Positions 61,629 through 64,000 of a stretch of 64,000 nt of DNA are shown piece after piece; position 1 is the first letter of the stretch, and each line of letters starts with the position of its first letter. This stretch comes from Phyllobacteriaceae bacterium (GTDB lineage Bacteria; Pseudomonadota; Alphaproteobacteria; Rhizobiales; Rhizobiaceae): assembly GCA_002708825.1 (NCBI GenBank), contig PAPF01000022.1, forward strand, positions 1 to 64,000. Direction: 5' to 3'. The position numbers and the translations under genes were made by a program. The notes below the pieces were generated by a model. It did not search any database. It was not told the DNA's origin and saw nothing but the letters and a program-made list of their open reading frames with translations.

Positions 61629-62404
61629 GCGATCCCGTCATCGTCAGCGCCGAGGGCAACGTCGGCATCATCGAACTGGCCCGCCCCGAGAAATTCAATT
61701 GCCTGTCACTTGAGGTGCATGAGCGCATATCTGCCGCACGTGCGGAATTTGAGGCGAACCCGGCTATTCGGGCGATCCTCATCCGGGCGCAAGGCAAGCA
61801 CTTTTGCACCGGTGCCGATCTGGTGGAAGTGAAAGGCAAACTGAACGATCCCGCCGCGCTGGATCATTTCATCGCCTTCGGCATGAACAACCTGCGCGCG
61901 CTCGAAACCTCCTCCCTCCCAGTGGTCGTGGCGGTGCAGGGGTTGTGTCTGGCCGGCGGGATCGAACTGATGCTGTCCTGTGACGTGTGTTTCGCCGCCG
62001 AGACCGCCCAATTCGGCGATCAGCACGCGCAGTTCGGCCTGATCCCGGGCTGGGGTGGGTCACAGCGGCTGACGCGTCTGATGGGCCTGCGCCGTGCGCT
62101 GGATCTGATGTTCTCGGCCCGCTGGCTCAAGGCGGACGAGGCCAAGGATGCCGGCCTGGTCAACTACATCGTGCCGGATGCGGATCTGCATCAGGCCGCG
62201 CTGGAATACTGCCAGAAGATTGCCACCCGCTCGCGTCCCGGTATCGCCGAGATGAAGCGGCTGGCACGCGAAGGCGCGGATCTCGGCATCGACCAGCAAA
62301 TGCGGCTGGAGCGTGACGCCGCCGTGCGCGCGTTGCCCAGCGATGACGTCGCCGAGGGGCTCGACGCGTTCGAGAACCGGCGCGCGCCCGAATTCAAGGC
62401 CTGA
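61625..62404 (+). CDS. Crotonase-family enoyl-CoA hydratase-like protein, altered second acid
   Basis: Crotonase of 259 residues. HFCTGADLVEVKG is the first loop. The first Glu is kept (LAGGIELMLSCDV), but the second segment reads FGDQHAQFGLIPGWGGSQRL, so the usual P-E becomes Q-H with His at the Glu164 position. Hydration by a His/Glu pair, or a retro-Claisen ring opening like BadI, are both conceivable; neither is shown. The start overlaps the ACAD stop (ATGA). Confidence 0.86.
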   Translation: MSDPVIVSAEGNVGIIELARPEKFNCLSLEVHERISAARAEFEANPAIRAILIRAQGKHFCTGADLVEVKGKLNDPAALDHFIAFGMNNLRALETSSLPVVVAVQGLCLAGGIELMLSCDVCFAAETAQFGDQHAQFGLIPGWGGSQRLTRLMGLRRALDLMFSARWLKADEAKDAGLVNYIVPDADLHQAALEYCQKIATRSRPGIAEMKRLAREGADLGIDQQMRLERDAAVRALPSDDVAEGLDAFENRRAPEFKA

Positions 62405-62414
62405 GGAAGAGACT

Positions 62415-63575
62415 ATGGACTTCACTTTAAACGACGAACAGCGCCAGATTTACGAATACGGCGGCCAGTTGGCGCAGAAATACGACAATGCCTATTGGCT
62501 GGACCACGCGCGCAGGCACGAGTTCCCGCGGGAGATGTTCAAGCAGATTGCCGATGACGGCTTCCTGGGCATCATGGTGCCCGAGGAATACGGCGGCGCG
62601 GGCCTTGGCATGACCGAAATGGCCTTGTTCATGGAGGGCACCGCGAACCACGGCATTCCGCTTCTGATGATGGTGGTCGGGCCGACCATGTCGTTGGCCC
62701 ATATCGCCAGCCACGGGAGCGAATTCCACAAGAAAGAGCTGCTGCCGGCGGCCTGCCGCGGCGATATCCAGTTCTGTTTCGCGATCACCGAACCGGGGGC
62801 CGGGTCGAACACGATGAAGGCCACCACGCTGGCCAAGCGCCGGGGCAACCGGTTCAGCCTGTCAGGCGAAAAGACCTTTATCACCGGGGCCGAGGTCTCG
62901 GACTATTGCCTGGTCGTGGCGCGGACCAAGCCGCATACCGAGGTCAGTCGCAAGACCGACGGCTTTACCCTGTTCGCCGTGGATCTGAAGAAAAAAGGTG
63001 TCGAAAAGCAGCGGGTGAAGATCTCGATCCCCCTGCCGGAGGAACAGTGGACGCTGTTCTTCGACGAGGTGGACCTGGGCCCGGAGGATGTGGTCGGCGA
63101 GGTCGACGAGGGCTTCTCGATCCTGTTCGACAGCCTCAACCCCGAACGCATCATCCTGGCCGCCCTGTGCTGCGGTATCGGGCGTTTCGCGCTGAACAAG
63201 GGGGTGAACTACGCGTCCGAGCGCAATGTCTTTGGTCAGCCCATTGGCGCGCACCAAGGGGTGCAGCACCCGATGGCCAAGGCGCATACAGCGGTCGAGA
63301 TGGCCAGCCTGATGACCCGCCGCGCGGCATGGGAGTTCGATAACAAGCTGCCGGCGGGGGCGTCGTCGAACATGGCGAAATACGCCGCCGCCGAGGCCGG
63401 GATCGAAGCGGTGGATGCCGCGCTTCAGGCGCATGGCGGATCGGGTTTCACCGAAGACACGGGGCTCTACGAGATGTACCCGCTGGTGCGTCTGCTGCGC
63501 ACGGCGCCGGTGAACCGCGAACTGTGCCTGAGCTTCATCGGTGAAAAGGTCATGGGCATGCCGCGGTCTTATTGA
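62415..63575 (+). CDS. Acyl-CoA dehydrogenase (same subgroup as 26002-27168)
   Basis: ACAD of 386 residues: ITEPGAGSNTMKATTLAK in the middle domain (Asn for the last Asp of G-S-D) and QAHGGSGFTEDTGLYEMYPLVR in the C-terminal domain. It ends LSFIGEKVMGMPRSY without a Y-E-G-T segment, the same tail type as the ACAD at 26002. The ATG at 62415 is 10 bases after the crotonase stop, in one operon with it. A second desaturation of the same intermediate would fit the order ACAD-crotonase-ACAD. Confidence 0.88.
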   Translation: MDFTLNDEQRQIYEYGGQLAQKYDNAYWLDHARRHEFPREMFKQIADDGFLGIMVPEEYGGAGLGMTEMALFMEGTANHGIPLLMMVVGPTMSLAHIASHGSEFHKKELLPAACRGDIQFCFAITEPGAGSNTMKATTLAKRRGNRFSLSGEKTFITGAEVSDYCLVVARTKPHTEVSRKTDGFTLFAVDLKKKGVEKQRVKISIPLPEEQWTLFFDEVDLGPEDVVGEVDEGFSILFDSLNPERIILAALCCGIGRFALNKGVNYASERNVFGQPIGAHQGVQHPMAKAHTAVEMASLMTRRAAWEFDNKLPAGASSNMAKYAAAEAGIEAVDAALQAHGGSGFTEDTGLYEMYPLVRLLRTAPVNRELCLSFIGEKVMGMPRSY

Positions 63576-63601
63576 TCGCGCTGCACGTCACGGAGGATGA
63601 C

Positions 63602-64000
63602 ATGCAATTTGGAATGCGCTTCCGGCGGGAGGACGCCGCCGACAAGTTGAATGATCGTTTCTGGCACGAGATCGAGGGTAAGCCCCTGGACGAGGTCCGC
63701 CGCATTCAGGAAGAGCGGCTGCGCGATCAGATGGCCTATCTCAGGGCGAACTCGACCTTCTATTTGGAAAAGTTCGCCGCAGCCGGTGTGGAATTCGACG
63801 ATATTCGTACCATCGAAGACCTGCGGAAGCTGCCCTATACCTACAAGACCGAGATCAGGGAGAGCCTTGCCGCCGAGCCGCCCTTTGGCAAGCATCGTGC
63901 CGCGCCCATGTCGGAGATCATCCAGATGCAGGCCTCGTCGGGCACCACAGGCAGTCCTTCATATGTGGCCCTGACAGAATCCGACGCCGAAATGTGGCAC
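63602..64000 (+). CDS. Phenylacetate-CoA ligase (PaaK)-like protein, N-terminal part
   Basis: The first 133 residues of a ligase that runs past the window. DKLNDRFWHEIEGKPLDEVRRIQEERLRDQMAYLRANSTFY is the helical start of PaaK-type ligases; LRKLPYTYKTEIRES follows and QASSGTTGSPSYVAL (about 109-124) is the ATP loop, with T-G-S-P as in the PaaK branch. An aromatic or cyclic acid is a likely substrate. The ATG is preceded by GGAGGATGAC and follows the ACAD by 26 bases. Confidence 0.87.
   Translation, partial: MQFGMRFRREDAADKLNDRFWHEIEGKPLDEVRRIQEERLRDQMAYLRANSTFYLEKFAAAGVEFDDIRTIEDLRKLPYTYKTEIRESLAAEPPFGKHRAAPMSEIIQMQASSGTTGSPSYVALTESDAEMWH

Noticed and set aside
51820-62404. A complete Ali/Bad cyclohexanecarboxylate pathway
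   Set aside because: No protein clearly resembles the ring hydrolase BadI, and the ligases are not clearly AliA, so only individual similarities are claimed.

Overview
The window is a GC-rich, densely packed catabolic region from what looks like an alphaproteobacterium, probably in the Rhodobacterales/roseobacter range. This placement is inferred from base composition, gene style, the LivFGHM-type transporter carrying an internal CoA ligase, and the paired etfBA. No rRNA, tRNA or CRISPR array was seen. Almost every gene belongs to acyl-CoA metabolism: nine acyl-CoA dehydrogenases (ACADs), seven crotonase-family genes (one cut by the window edge), four class III (CaiB/BaiF) CoA-transferases, two thiolase-fold proteins, two MaoC hydratases, four CoA ligases (one partial), four classical-type SDRs, three PaaI thioesterases, two biotin-dependent acyl-CoA carboxylases, a dedicated ETF, a biotin transporter and an acid-type ABC importer.

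Layout. 1-7.4 kb (minus): a side-chain-degradation-like block with a Zn-ribbon/OB protein, a thiolase-fold protein lacking the usual Cys, two MaoC proteins, a CoA-transferase, a transglutaminase-like protein, an ACAD pair and a crotonase. 7.5-9.8 kb (plus): two tandem CoA-transferases. 9.8-11 kb (minus): an ACAD. 11.2-13.2 kb: a decayed IS3-family remnant beside an intact-looking IS110/IS1111-type element. 13.4-25.8 kb (minus): one probable 12-gene operon, SDR-LivG-ligase-LivH-LivM-LivF-two binding proteins-two crotonases-etfB-etfA. 26-28.4 kb (minus): CoA-transferase plus ACAD. 29-35.8 kb (minus): tetR, carboxylase beta, LiuC/AtuE-like hydratase, carboxylase alpha, ACAD, bioY. 36-38 kb (minus): SDR and SCP2-type thiolase. 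38.4-39 kb (plus): PaaY-like protein. 39-45.2 kb (minus): crotonase, AtuA-like protein, and a carboxylase split into BC, BCCP and CT genes. 45.4-50.3 kb (plus): two isovaleryl-type ACADs, an SDR, a crotonase and two PaaI thioesterases. 50.3-51.7 kb (minus): a fused tandem TetR regulator, divergent from a BadH-like SDR. 52.7-56.7 kb (plus): ligase, NmrA-like protein, AraC-type regulator and thioesterase. 56.8-60.4 kb (minus): ligase and a FadH-type dienoyl-CoA reductase. 60.4-64 kb (plus): ACAD, crotonase, ACAD and the start of a PaaK-like ligase.

The unifying feature is a palindrome, consensus TCTAACRNNTGTTAGA, that I find 11 times, in front of nearly every operon: 3780, 7431, 11043, 25881, 28421, 35836, 38075, 38157, 45296, 51733 and 60389. 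Two homologous TetR-type regulators, one of them a fusion of two complete TetR units, each have a copy at their own promoter. The region therefore reads as one coordinately repressed island. My working model (inference) is uptake and CoA activation of a branched and/or alicyclic carboxylic acid. Desaturation would be by ACADs feeding the local ETF, beta-methyl branches would be handled by Liu/Atu-style carboxylation and hydration, and the carbon skeleton would be cleaved by thiolytic or retro-aldol steps. The substrate cannot be named from sequence alone.
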